A stretch of DNA of 64,000 nt from positions 146,536-210,535 of the forward strand of contig NZ_BOPH01000053.1 of the NCBI RefSeq assembly GCF_016863655.1. Direction: 5' to 3'. Position 1 is the first letter of the stretch. Each line of letters begins with the position of its first letter. The position numbers and the translations under genes were made by a program. The notes under the pieces were generated by a model that worked only from the letters and a program-made list of their open reading frames with translations, ran no database searches and was not told where the DNA came from. Below, piece after piece: positions 43,521 to 52,317 of this stretch. The stretch is from Virgisporangium ochraceum (GTDB lineage: Bacteria > Actinomycetota > Actinomycetes > Mycobacteriales > Micromonosporaceae).

Positions 43521-46439
43521 TCAGCGGGTGAAGACCTGGAACTCGCTGATCCGTACCTGCGAGGCGAACGGGCTGTTCGCCGCGCAGTCGGTGTTCGCGC
43601 GCGGGTCGTTGTCCTGCTCGCCCGCGTAGCGCGGGTTGCCCGTGCACTGGCTGCTCAACACGTCGATGCGCAGGTGCGTGGCCGGCACCGGCGCGAACGA
43701 GAACGTGCGGAGGTTCAGCTGCGACGCGGTGGGCCGGAAGTTGCCGGCCGGGAACGCGTCCGTCGGGCTCGTGTACACCCGGCGGAAGTTGCCCGGCTGC
43801 GAGCAGTCGGCCACCGTCGAGTTGCACGCCGACACCGCGAACGAGCGCAGCGCGCTGTACCGGTTCTGCACCTGGTTGTCGGCCGGGTCGGTGAGGTCCT
43901 GCGGACGCAGGAGCGCGCTCACGTTGACGCGGCTCACCAGGTGCGGCGCCGTACCGGCGAGGTCGACGGTGACCCGCTTGCCGGCCACGCCGTCCGTCGC
44001 CACCCAGTTCGTGGCCTCGGTGTCGTCGCCGAGCCTGGCCAGGTTGGCGCCGTCGCCGGAGAACACGCCGCCGGTGGTCGCCGAGGCGAGGTTGCGGGGC
44101 AGGTTCAGCGGCAGGTCCTGCGCGCGTCCGGCGAGCACGAACGAGCTGAACTTGCGGTACCCGAAGCCCGGCCCGCCGGCCGTGAACGAGTACTGCTGCC
44201 CGCCGACGATCTGGAACGTGTCGGGCAGGTCCGTGTTCGGGTCGGTGTCGGCGATCGGCACCGCCCGTGCCTCGTAGTCGCCCACGTAGAGCCGGATCGC
44301 GGCGCCCGCCGCGTCACCGGCCGCGCGCAGGGTCACCGTCGCGTTCGTGGTGTAGGGACTGGCGAAGCTCGGCACCGGGTCGGCGTCGCTCGGCCCGCTC
44401 GTGGCGTCCATGCCCATACCCGACGTGGCGAACGCGTTCCACATGATGTCCTGGTTCGCGCCGCCGAACCGCACCAGGTCGGCCGCGAGCATGTTGTCGC
44501 GCATGTCGAGCATGCTGAACTGGCTGTCGGCCTGCAGCAGGAACGAGTCGAACACCAGCTGCACCCAGCGCCGGTTGCCCGGGCAGGCGTCGGGCTGCAC
44601 GAGCCCGTCGGCGCACTGTGCCTGCAGGGCCGGCGTGCCGGCACCGTACCGCTGGACGAACGCGTTGCGGACGCGCACGTTGGTGGCCGACCAGATCTCG
44701 CCGTCGGCGTGCACCTGCTGGCCCACGAGGTCGTAGCCCACGTCGGAGTAGTTGAGCGGGCTGCGGCTCATGTCGTAGTTGCGGATGCCCTGGGTCAGGT
44801 TGCCCGTCGCGTAGCCACCGGTGACGAACGGGGTCTCCCCCGGCGGCCGGAAGCCGTACTCGGCCATGTACTCCATCGCCATGAGGTCGCCCCACGACTC
44901 GCCCATCGCGCCGCCCTGCGCCGACCCGATCCCGGTGTCGGGGCCGGCGATCATGCGGTTGGTGATGGCGTGCGTGTACTCGTGGCCGATCACCGACATG
45001 TCGTAGTCGCCGTCGACGCACGGCGGGTAGACGCCGCCGGCCTGCGGCTGCCACAGGAACATGTTCGTCGTCGGCGGCAGGCCGTCGCGCCCGGTACCCT
45101 GGTTGGCGTTGTTGCGGCTGCCCGAGATCGCGCCGCTCTGCGCGCGTCCCTGCTCGGCGTCGCCGCCGAGACCGGCGCCGGTGACGTTGACCACCTGCAT
45201 GTTCCAGGTGGACTCGGTGAACCCGAGGTGCCAGGCCCAGTCGTGCATGCGGTTGTGCATCGCGAAGAGGTTGCTCACCGCGGCGTCGGCGTCGTTGCGC
45301 TGGGCCGTGGCGTACACGTCCGGGTTGCAGCGCGACTGACGCCACTGGTCGGTGAACGTGTAGGTGTAGTTGCGGTCGGGGCTCGCCGTCGCGGGGAACG
45401 GCGCGGTGCCGCCGCCCCACTGCACGACGTTGTTGGCCGAGTTGCCCGACGAGGTGAACGTCGGCGTGCCGCTGGCCACGTTGACGTCCCAGGCCTGGCC
45501 GGTGTTCGGGTCGCGGACCGTGCGCACGCACCCGGCGGCCGGCGCGAAGCACCAGCGTTCACGGGTGTCGGCGCCGCTCGCCGGCGGTGCGGCCGGGAAC
45601 ACGGCCCACTGCGGGTTGTCGGTGTCGTAGTCGACCTGGTCCTCGCGGACCAGCACACCGCCGGTCCGGGCGTCGACGTAGGTGGTGTAGGAGTCCGGGT
45701 GGTCATGGGCCGTCGAGGCGAACGACACCGCGTACGCGGCGCGCGGCCCGTCGAGCGGGGTCGGCACGGCCACCAGGCGCGCGTCGGGGGTGCCGGCGAG
45801 GTCGCCGGCCGCCACGCCGGCGTCGGACAGGGCCGCGCCCACCGCCTGGGCCGGGGTGAGAGTGGCCGGTTGCGGCACGCTCGTGTCGCGGGAGAGCGAC
45901 GACGTGACCCGGACGACCGTGCCGTTGTTCACCAGCACCGCCACCTGACCGTCGTGCCCGGCCGCGAGGGTGCCGAACCGCTGGCGCAGCAGCACGAGCG
46001 CGCCCGTGCCGATCGGGCGCACCAGCAGGGTCTCCATTGTGGACACCGCGGCCCCGTCGAGCCCGAAGAGGGCCTGGTTCTGCATGATGTACTGCCGGGC
46101 GGCGGTGTCGGGGTCGCTCGACAGGCCACCGGCGATCGACCGCGCCGAGGCGCTCGCCGGGCTCAGCGACCGCGGGGTGCCGAGGTTGTTCCAGCGCACC
46201 GACGCCTTGGCGCCGGCCACCGACCGTTGGGCCGCGTTGGGCTCGACGCGGCCGAGGCGGTTGTCCTTGTCACGGGACGGGTGTCCGTCCGCGGGTAGTT
46301 CGAGAGCCGCCGGTGTGGTTCCCGACGTACCGGGGCGGCCGGGGTCGGCCACCGCCGGGGCGGCCGTGCCGGTCGCAATGCCGCCCACGCTCACCACCAA
46401 CGCCGCGATGGCGACGCCGGCCATACTCCTTCTGCGCAC
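43521..46439 (-). CDS. Secreted M36 metallopeptidase (fungalysin)
   Basis: A 972-residue exported protease. GTG 46439 is chosen because a GGGGAGGA ribosome site lies just upstream; the signal peptide follows (residues 1-32, ending AVA-D). A propeptide with FTP and PepSY-like parts occupies about 50-270 (QYIMQNQALFGLDGA, AYAVSFASTAHDHPDSYTTYVDARTG). The catalytic domain carries the zinc motif HEYTH and the downstream Glu in GAMGESWGDL. The last 300 residues are beta-rich, with a discoidin-like end (VTVDLAGTAPHLVSRVNVSALL ... LRIDVLSSQC). It digests proteins outside the cell. Confidence 0.93.
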   Translation of the reverse strand: MRRRSMAGVAIAALVVSVGGIATGTAAPAVADPGRPGTSGTTPAALELPADGHPSRDKDNRLGRVEPNAAQRSVAGAKASVRWNNLGTPRSLSPASASARSIAGGLSSDPDTAARQYIMQNQALFGLDGAAVSTMETLLVRPIGTGALVLLRQRFGTLAAGHDGQVAVLVNNGTVVRVTSSLSRDTSVPQPATLTPAQAVGAALSDAGVAAGDLAGTPDARLVAVPTPLDGPRAAYAVSFASTAHDHPDSYTTYVDARTGGVLVREDQVDYDTDNPQWAVFPAAPPASGADTRERWCFAPAAGCVRTVRDPNTGQAWDVNVASGTPTFTSSGNSANNVVQWGGGTAPFPATASPDRNYTYTFTDQWRQSRCNPDVYATAQRNDADAAVSNLFAMHNRMHDWAWHLGFTESTWNMQVVNVTGAGLGGDAEQGRAQSGAISGSRNNANQGTGRDGLPPTTNMFLWQPQAGGVYPPCVDGDYDMSVIGHEYTHAITNRMIAGPDTGIGSAQGGAMGESWGDLMAMEYMAEYGFRPPGETPFVTGGYATGNLTQGIRNYDMSRSPLNYSDVGYDLVGQQVHADGEIWSATNVRVRNAFVQRYGAGTPALQAQCADGLVQPDACPGNRRWVQLVFDSFLLQADSQFSMLDMRDNMLAADLVRFGGANQDIMWNAFATSGMGMDATSGPSDADPVPSFASPYTTNATVTLRAAGDAAGAAIRLYVGDYEARAVPIADTDPNTDLPDTFQIVGGQQYSFTAGGPGFGYRKFSSFVLAGRAQDLPLNLPRNLASATTGGVFSGDGANLARLGDDTEATNWVATDGVAGKRVTVDLAGTAPHLVSRVNVSALLRPQDLTDPADNQVQNRYSALRSFAVSACNSTVADCSQPGNFRRVYTSPTDAFPAGNFRPTASQLNLRTFSFAPVPATHLRIDVLSSQCTGNPRYAGEQDNDPRANTDCAANSPFASQVRISEFQVFTR

Positions 46440-47101
46440 GCTTTCCTCCCCTGGATGCAAGCAACCATGCATGCACATGCATCACTACCTGAGGAGCGCG
46501 CCACGGGGGAAGCCTCGGAGCGCGAGGCGCGGGTACGGCCAAGGGCCAGAAACCCCGCCCCGCACTACCACCAACGCAGCCCGCGAGCAGGGCGACCCCT
46601 GGCCGGCCGGCGAAGCGGGTCGGCGCGGCGGGCCGGCGAGGTGAGCCGCCCCTGGCCGGCCGACGCGGCGGACGAAGTGGGCCGGCCGCCACAGGCGGGC
46701 CGACGCGGGCCGGGCGGCCGACGAGGCGGATGGCCCATGCGGCCGACGCGGGCGAGGCAAGCGGTGCGCGGTCCCGACCGGTCGACGCGCACCGCCGACG
46801 CGGTGTTGCTGCGTCCGGAGTCGGAGGCTCGCACGCAGCCGACGGCCGAGCAAGCCGACATTCCGGCTCGGCCGGCCCTCACCGCTACCGTCCGTCGCCG
46901 GGAACCGGCTGACCAGATCTGTACCGACCACCTTGATCGCTGTTCCAGGAACGAACGCGAAGTCTGACTACACGTTCGTTCCTCAAAAGACGATCAACAG
47001 GCACCCGCACCCGCAAAGACACGAGCGACCGGGACTCGGGCCACCTCTCGCCGGGCCGCGAGCACTCCAGGAGCGTTCCGACGAGTTCCTCGCCGCGCTC
47101 G
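46440..47101. other. 662-base intergenic region with low-complexity GC-rich sequence
   Basis: No supported gene. The part next to the protease gene (46460-46490) has overlapping ATGCATGCA-like palindromes. From about 46600 to 46800 degenerate GCCGACGCGG units recur, and the open frames across them code only for Arg/Ala/Pro-rich sequence on both strands. A clean inverted repeat lies at 46947-46983. Confidence 0.5.
46947..46983. repeat. 11-base perfect inverted repeat, terminator or operator
   Basis: AGGAACGAACG (46947-46957) and CGTTCGTTCCT (46973-46983) are perfect arms around a 15-base spacer. It lies 119 bases past the glpD stop and could end that operon; the low GC content of the arms would also fit an operator. 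Confidence 0.55.
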
Positions 47102-48817
47102 CTACGCGCCGGCCAGCGGAACCACCTCGGGCGCGCCGAGCCGGGTGGCGTCGGCGGTGGCGTCGTCGGGCTGCTCCTGTGACGCGCGCTCGGCCTCCAC
47201 CCGCAGGCGGTAGTGCTCGACCTCCCGCTCGATCTGCTCCGGCGCCCAGCCCAGCACCGCACCCATGAGTTCCGCGCACTCGCGCGACGCCTGCACACCA
47301 CGGTCGAAGGACTCGATGTAGATCCTGGTGCGCCGGGTCATCACGTCTTCGAGGTGCCGCGCGCCCTCGTGCGAGGCCGCGTAGGCGATCTCGGCGCGAA
47401 GGTAGTCGTCGGCGCCGTCGATCGGCTCGCGCAGCGTCGGATCGGCCCGGATCACGTCGAGGACCTCGTCGACCAGCGAGCCGTACCGGCGCAGCAGGTG
47501 CTCGACGCGGGCCACGTGCAGGCCGGTGTCGGCGGCCAGCGTGCGCCGCTGGTTCCACAGCGCGGTGAAGCCCTCCGCGCCGAGCAGCGGGATCCGCTCG
47601 GTGCACGACTTCGGCACCGAGACCCCGAGCCCGTGCACGGCCGTGTCGACGGCATCCTTGGCCATCACCCGGTACGTCGTGTACTTGCCGCCGGCCACCA
47701 CCACCAGCCCCGGCAACGGGCTCACCACGGTGTGCTCGCGCGACAGCTTCGACGTCACCTCGCTCTCGCCGCTGAGAAGCGGCCGCAACCCGGCGTAGAC
47801 ACCCTCGACGTCGGCGCGGGTGAGCGGGGTGATCAGAACCTTGTTGACCTCGTTGAGCAGATAGTCGATGTCGGTGCTCGACGCGGCCGGGTGCGACTTG
47901 TCGAGCTTCCAGTCGGTGTCGGTGGTGCCGATCACCCAGTGCCGGCCCCACGGGATCACGAAAAGAACGCTCTTGGACGTGCGCAGAATCAGCCCGGTCC
48001 TCGACTGGATCCGGTCACGCGGCACCACGAGGTGGATGCCCTTGGACGCCCGCACCTTGAACTGGCCGCGCTCGCCGACCAGGGCCTGCGTCTCGTCGGT
48101 CCACACGCCGGTGGCGTTGATGACCTGACGGGCCCGCACCTCGTAGACCTCGTCGTGCTCGAGGTCCTTCACCTTCACCCCGGTGATCCGCTCGCCCTCG
48201 CGCAGGAACCCCACCACGCGCGCCCGCGACGCGACGTGCGCGCCGTACGCGGCGGCCGTGCGCACCAGGAACATCGTGTGGCGGGCGTCGTCGACCTGGG
48301 CGTCGAAGTACTGCAGCGCGCCGACCAGCGAGTCCTTCTTCAGGGCCGGCGCCTCGCGCAGCGCCGCCCGCCGGGTGAGGTGCCGGTGCCGCGGCAGTCC
48401 CCGGTGGGCGCCCGTCGAGGCCATCGCGTCGTACAACGCGACACCCGCGCCGGCGTAGAACCGCTCCCAGCCCCGATGCTGCAACGGGTACAGGAACTTC
48501 ACCGGACGCACGAGGTGCGGCGCGATCCGCTGGATCAGCAGCCCACGCTCGCGCAGCGCCTCGCGCACCAGCGCGAAGTCGAGCATCTCCAGGTACCGCA
48601 GACCACCGTGGATCAGCTTGCTCGACCGGCTCGACGTGCCGCTGGCCCAGTCGCGCATCTCCACCAGGCCGGTGGACAGGCCGCGGGTCACCGCGTCGAG
48701 CGCCGCACCGGCGCCGACCACCCCGCCGCCGATGACCACCACGTCGAGTTCCGGAGCGGCGGCCATCGCTTCCAGCGCGGTCTGACGAGCCGTTGGTGAC
48801 AAGGATCCGGAGCGCAT
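47102..48817 (-). CDS. glpD: Glycerol-3-phosphate dehydrogenase, FAD-dependent
   Basis: A 571-residue membrane-associated flavoenzyme that oxidises glycerol-3-phosphate to dihydroxyacetone phosphate and passes electrons to quinone. It has the FAD loop VVVIGGGVVGAGAALDA, GTSSRSSKLIHGGLRYLE, VINATGVWTD, the glycerol-3-phosphate site IPWGRHWVIGTTDTDW and GGKYTTYRVMAKDAVD, and the C-terminal helical cap domain. It is the last gene of glpF-glpK-glpD, 57 bases after glpK. Length and motifs are normal. Confidence 0.95.
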   Translation of the reverse strand: MRSGSLSPTARQTALEAMAAAPELDVVVIGGGVVGAGAALDAVTRGLSTGLVEMRDWASGTSSRSSKLIHGGLRYLEMLDFALVREALRERGLLIQRIAPHLVRPVKFLYPLQHRGWERFYAGAGVALYDAMASTGAHRGLPRHRHLTRRAALREAPALKKDSLVGALQYFDAQVDDARHTMFLVRTAAAYGAHVASRARVVGFLREGERITGVKVKDLEHDEVYEVRARQVINATGVWTDETQALVGERGQFKVRASKGIHLVVPRDRIQSRTGLILRTSKSVLFVIPWGRHWVIGTTDTDWKLDKSHPAASSTDIDYLLNEVNKVLITPLTRADVEGVYAGLRPLLSGESEVTSKLSREHTVVSPLPGLVVVAGGKYTTYRVMAKDAVDTAVHGLGVSVPKSCTERIPLLGAEGFTALWNQRRTLAADTGLHVARVEHLLRRYGSLVDEVLDVIRADPTLREPIDGADDYLRAEIAYAASHEGARHLEDVMTRRTRIYIESFDRGVQASRECAELMGAVLGWAPEQIEREVEHYRLRVEAERASQEQPDDATADATRLGAPEVVPLAGA

Positions 48818-48874
48818 GCGAGGCCTTTCCGTCGTGGCGGGCCGCCGCTCGTGGCGACGGCCCGCCGTCGTCTG

Positions 48875-50392
48875 TCAGCCGACGTCTACCCAGTCGAGCG
48901 TGCGCTCAACTGCCTTCTTCCACCGGCCGTACCCTTCCTGGCGCTGCTCGTCGTTCCAGGTGGGCTGCCAGCGCTGGGACTCGTTCCAGTTCTCCCGCAG
49001 CTCGTCGGTGGACTTCCAGAACCCGACCGCGAGGCCGGCCGCGTACGCCGCGCCCAGCGCCGTGGTCTCGGCCACCACCGGCCGGCTGACCGGCACGCCG
49101 AGGATGTCGGCCTGCATCTGCATGCACAGCTGGTTGGCGGTGATGCCACCGTCGACCTTCAGCACGTCGAGCGACACCCCGGAGTCCTGTTCCATCGCTT
49201 CCACCACGTCGCGGGACTGGTAGCAGATGGACTCCAGCGTAGCCCGCGCGATGTGCGAACTCGTGTTGAAGCGGGACAGACCGACGATCGCGCCCCGGGC
49301 GTCGGAGCGCCAGTACGGCGCGAACAGGCCGGAGAACGCCGGCACGAAGTACACCCCGCCGCTGTCCTGCACCTGCGCCGCGAGCGTCTCGCTCTCGGCC
49401 GCGTTCCGGATGATGCCCAGCTGGTCGCGCAGCCACTGGACGGCGGAACCGGTCACCGCGATCGACCCCTCCAACGCGTAGACCGCGTCGGCGTCGCCGA
49501 ACTTGTAGCAGACCGTCGTGAGCAGCCCGTTCTGCGACCGCACCAGCTCGGTGCCGGTGTTGAGGAGCATGAAGTTGCCGGTCCCGTATGTGTTCTTCGC
49601 CTCACCGGGCGAGAAACACACCTGGCCGACCGTAGCCGCCTGCTGATCACCGAGGTCACCGGTGAGCGCGACCTCGCCACCGAGCGGGCCGCCGGCGCGG
49701 GTGACGCCGTACCGGTTCGGGTCGGACGACGGCCGGATCTCCGGCAGCATCGACCGCGGGATGTCGAAGAACGACAGCAGCTCGTCGTCCCAGTCGAGCG
49801 TCTCCAGGTTCATCAGCATCGTGCGGCTGGCGTTGGTGACGTCGGTGACGTGCGCCCCGCCGTCGGTACCGCCGGTGAGGTTCCACAGCAACCAGGTGTC
49901 GGTGTTGCCGAACACCGCGTCACCCTTCTCGGCCAGTTCACGGACCCCGTCGACGTTCTCGAGGATCCACTGGATCTTGCCGCCGGAGAAGTAGGTCGCC
50001 GGCGGCAGCCCGGCCTTCCGCCGGATCACGTCACCCTGGCCGCCGCGGTCGAGCGCGCTCGCGATGCGGTCGGTGCGGGTGTCCTGCCAGACGATCGCGT
50101 TGTAGAGGGGTCGGCCGGTGCGCTTGTTCCACACCACGGCCGTCTCGCGCTGGTTGGTGATGCCGAGCGCCGCGAGGTCGCTCGCCTGCAGGTTCTGCGA
50201 CCGCAGCGCGGTGGTGATCACCGTGGTGGTGCGGTCCCAGATCTCGCCCGGGTTGTGCTCGACCCAGCCGGCCTGGGGCAGGATCTGCTCGTGCTCCAGC
50301 TGGTGCATGCCGACGACGTTCCCGCCGTGGTCGAAGATCATGAACCGGGTGCTCGTGGTGCCCTGGTCTACGGCTCCGACGAAGTCAGCCAT
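48875..50392 (-). CDS. glpK: Glycerol kinase (first copy)
   Basis: A 505-residue FGGY kinase that makes glycerol-3-phosphate. The ATG at 50392 has an AAGGAG ribosome site six bases upstream. Seen are the phosphate loop FVGAVDQGTTSTRFMIFD, AWVEHNPGEIW (glycerol site), the YFSGGKIQWIL segment, GNTDTWLLWNLTGG and the C-terminal DGGITANQLCMQMQADILGVPV. It sits between the glycerol facilitator and dehydrogenase genes. A second copy lies at 52314, about two kilobases away on the other strand. Confidence 0.95.
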   Translation of the reverse strand: MADFVGAVDQGTTSTRFMIFDHGGNVVGMHQLEHEQILPQAGWVEHNPGEIWDRTTTVITTALRSQNLQASDLAALGITNQRETAVVWNKRTGRPLYNAIVWQDTRTDRIASALDRGGQGDVIRRKAGLPPATYFSGGKIQWILENVDGVRELAEKGDAVFGNTDTWLLWNLTGGTDGGAHVTDVTNASRTMLMNLETLDWDDELLSFFDIPRSMLPEIRPSSDPNRYGVTRAGGPLGGEVALTGDLGDQQAATVGQVCFSPGEAKNTYGTGNFMLLNTGTELVRSQNGLLTTVCYKFGDADAVYALEGSIAVTGSAVQWLRDQLGIIRNAAESETLAAQVQDSGGVYFVPAFSGLFAPYWRSDARGAIVGLSRFNTSSHIARATLESICYQSRDVVEAMEQDSGVSLDVLKVDGGITANQLCMQMQADILGVPVSRPVVAETTALGAAYAAGLAVGFWKSTDELRENWNESQRWQPTWNDEQRQEGYGRWKKAVERTLDWVDVG

Positions 50393-50470
50393 ATCCGTCT
50401 CCTTAGGCAATTTCATCAAGGGCACTGACAACTGCCATCGGCATAACCGCCTCCGCTACCGCTACGGCGG

Positions 50471-51295
50471 TCATGCCGAGACGCTATCGGTGGTGGGAAT
50501 GCGGCCGGTCTCGGGCTCGACGTCCGGCGGCGGCAGGTGACGCCCGACGAGCACCTGGTACAGCCCGGCTCCGATCAGACCACCGATGATCGGCGCGACG
50601 ATAGGTATCCACCAGTACGGATAACCCGTCGTATCACGGAACGCCTCCCCGTACCCGGTGAGGAACGACGCGAGACGGGGCCCGAAGTCACGGGCCGGGT
50701 TGATCGCGTAGCCGGCGTTCGCGCCCCACGCCATACCGATCGCGACCACGATCAGGCCGACGATGAACGGCGCGAGGTTCGCCTGCGGCGGCGTGGCGAG
50801 CACGTCGGTCACAGCGAGGATCAGGAACAGCAGGATCGCGGTGCCGATGATCTGGTCGCGGAAGGCGCCCCACTCGCTGACGCCGAGCGCGGTCGCCGGG
50901 AGCGTCGAGAAGACGCCCTGTGACTTGGGGGTGTTGCCGGGGTCGAAGGTGGCCAGCGCCTCGCTGTAGTTCCAGCGGACGATGAGCGCCGCGACGAACG
51001 CGCCGAGGAACTGGGCCAGGGAGTAGGGAGCGACCTTGCGCCACGGGAAGCCTTTGAACGCGGCGAGGGCGATCGTGACGGCGGGGTTGAGATGGGCGCC
51101 GCTGATTCGCCCGGCCACGTACACGCCCATCACCACACCCAGGCCCCAGGCCCAGTGGATGGACGGAACCTCCCCGACACCGGTGGCGACGACCTGAGCC
51201 ACCACGCCACAGCCGAAGAGAATGAGGATGAGGGTTCCGGCGAACTCGGCGAGGAGTTCGCCGCCCAGACCGGAGACCTTGAATCGTGCCGCCAT
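50471..51295 (-). CDS. glpF: Glycerol uptake facilitator (aquaglyceroporin)
   Basis: A 274-residue MIP channel with six helices and both half-helix motifs, HLNPAVT (near residue 68) and YAINPARDFGPR (near 198). The Asp after the second NPAR is typical of glycerol-conducting channels. It lets glycerol enter for GlpK. First gene of the glpFKD operon; its start faces the GylR-like regulator gene across 159 bases that hold a long dyad. Confidence 0.94.
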   Translation of the reverse strand: MAARFKVSGLGGELLAEFAGTLILILFGCGVVAQVVATGVGEVPSIHWAWGLGVVMGVYVAGRISGAHLNPAVTIALAAFKGFPWRKVAPYSLAQFLGAFVAALIVRWNYSEALATFDPGNTPKSQGVFSTLPATALGVSEWGAFRDQIIGTAILLFLILAVTDVLATPPQANLAPFIVGLIVVAIGMAWGANAGYAINPARDFGPRLASFLTGYGEAFRDTTGYPYWWIPIVAPIIGGLIGAGLYQVLVGRHLPPPDVEPETGRIPTTDSVSA

Positions 51296-51403
51296 GTGCC
51301 CTCCAGATTCAGGCAGGTCACCAGGGTTTCGCGCGTGTTTCCCGCAGGTGACCGTTCAGACGATTGGGAGGACCGTACGGAGCCCGACACCCGATCGTCA
51401 ACG

Positions 51404-51432
51404 AACAGCGGTCGACATTGTCGAACGGTGTT
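51404..51432. promoter_or_regulatory. 29-base dyad, candidate GylR operator
   Basis: An odd palindrome centred on 51418 pairs at 12 of 14 positions; its core TCGACATTGTCGA (51412-51424) is perfect. It lies in the gap between the divergent glpF and gylR starts, 22 bases before the gylR GTG. IclR-family proteins bind such dyads; binding here is inference. A second, looser pair GGTCACC/GGTGACC lies at 51316-51353. Confidence 0.55.
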
Positions 51433-51454
51433 ATCCGCAGTTAGGGTGCGGGAT

Positions 51455-52213
51455 GTGCCCGGCAGCGTGCAGTCGATCGAGCGGGCAGCGGCCATCCTCC
51501 GGCTGCTCGCGAGCAGTTCAGGGCGGCTGGGTATCGGCGAGATCTCCCGCTCGCTCGACCTCGCCAAGGGCACCACCCACGGAATCCTGCGCACGCTCCA
51601 GCACGTGGGGTTCGTCGAACAGGACACCGACTCCGGCAAGTACCGGCTCGGCGCCGCCCTGCTGCACCTCGGCACCAGCTACCTCGACGTCAACGAGCTG
51701 CGGTCGCGGTCGATCAACTGGGCCGACCCGCTGGCCGCGCGCAGCGGCGAGGCGGTGCGCATCGGCACGATCCTCGACGGCAAGGTGCTCGTGGTGCACC
51801 ACGTGTTCCGTCCGGACGACACGTTCCAGACGCTCGACGTCGGCTCGCTGCTGCCGTTGCACGCCTGCGCGATGGGCAAGGTGCTGCTGGCGTACAGCGC
51901 CGACGCCGCTCGCGCGGTCCCGTTGGAGCCCTTCACCCGGCGGACCCTGACCCGTCCCGACGACCTCGCGCGGGCGCTGGCCGCCGTGCGCGAACAGGGC
52001 TGGGCCCACGAGGTCGAGGAGCTCACGCCCGGCGAGGCCGGAATCGCCGCGCCGATCCGCGGCTACGGCGGCCTGGTGGTCGGCGCGATCGGCGTCTCCG
52101 GGCTGGTGGAACGGCTCTGCGACAGCCGGGGCCGACCCAGCCCCGCGCTCGTTTCCTACGTCCGCGAAGCGGCCCGCGCGGTCTCGCGGGATCTCGGCTC
52201 GGGAAGGGCCTGA
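51455..52213 (+). CDS. gylR: IclR-family regulator of glycerol genes (GylR type)
   Basis: A 252-residue regulator. The N-terminal winged helix (SVQSIERAAAILRLLASSSGRLGIGEISRSLDLAKGTTHGILRTLQHVGFVEQ) is followed by an IclR effector domain with the hinge VLVVHHVFRPDDTFQTLDVGSLLPLHACAMGKVLLA and GIAAPIRGYGGLVVGAIGVSG. In Streptomyces the IclR protein GylR represses the glycerol operon and responds to glycerol or its phosphate; here the gene is divergent from glpFKD and directly upstream of glpK2. GTG 51455 is chosen over GTG 51446 because it starts at the usual family N-terminus. Confidence 0.9.
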   Translation: MPGSVQSIERAAAILRLLASSSGRLGIGEISRSLDLAKGTTHGILRTLQHVGFVEQDTDSGKYRLGAALLHLGTSYLDVNELRSRSINWADPLAARSGEAVRIGTILDGKVLVVHHVFRPDDTFQTLDVGSLLPLHACAMGKVLLAYSADAARAVPLEPFTRRTLTRPDDLARALAAVREQGWAHEVEELTPGEAGIAAPIRGYGGLVVGAIGVSGLVERLCDSRGRPSPALVSYVREAARAVSRDLGSGRA

Positions 52214-52215
52214 CC

Positions 52216-52317
52216 ATGACCGAGCACTTGTGCGAGGGCATCAATCAGCACAGCCGATCCGAGCCGCTCGCGGCTCGGCTCCATGACCGCAGCTCGCGGA
52301 GCGAGGTGCGGTCATGA
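52216..52317 (+). CDS. Small upstream ORF (33 codons) coupled to glpK2
   Basis: An open frame from ATG 52216, two bases after the gylR stop, to a TGA that overlaps the glpK2 ATG (ATGA). The peptide is hydrophilic (starts MTEHLCEGINQHSRSEPL). Its second half is coded by two palindromes. Translation through it would open the hairpin that holds the glpK2 start. It may be regulatory and not make a useful peptide. Confidence 0.4.
   Translation: MTEHLCEGINQHSRSEPLAARLHDRSSRSEVRS
52259..52316. repeat. Two adjacent hairpins, REP-like, sequestering the glpK2 start
   Basis: Hairpin 1: CCGAGCCG/CGGCTCGG (52259-52266, 52271-52278) with a CTCG loop. Hairpin 2: outer arms CATGACCGCA/TGCGGTCATG (52282-52291, 52307-52316), inner stem CTCGC/GCGAG with loop GGA. 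The glpK2 ATG (52314-52316) is inside the right outer arm, and the left arm carries a mirror copy of it. Confidence 0.7.

Noticed and set aside
43308..46298. Plus-strand open frame of nearly 1000 codons opposite the M36 protease
   Set aside because: Arg/Val/Gly-rich shadow of the protease gene without domains; the minus strand has signal peptide, HEYTH and ribosome site.
46455..46967. 170-codon plus-strand frame between the protease and glpD
   Set aside because: Arg/Ala/Pro-rich low complexity, equally open on the other strand, no ribosome site or family match.
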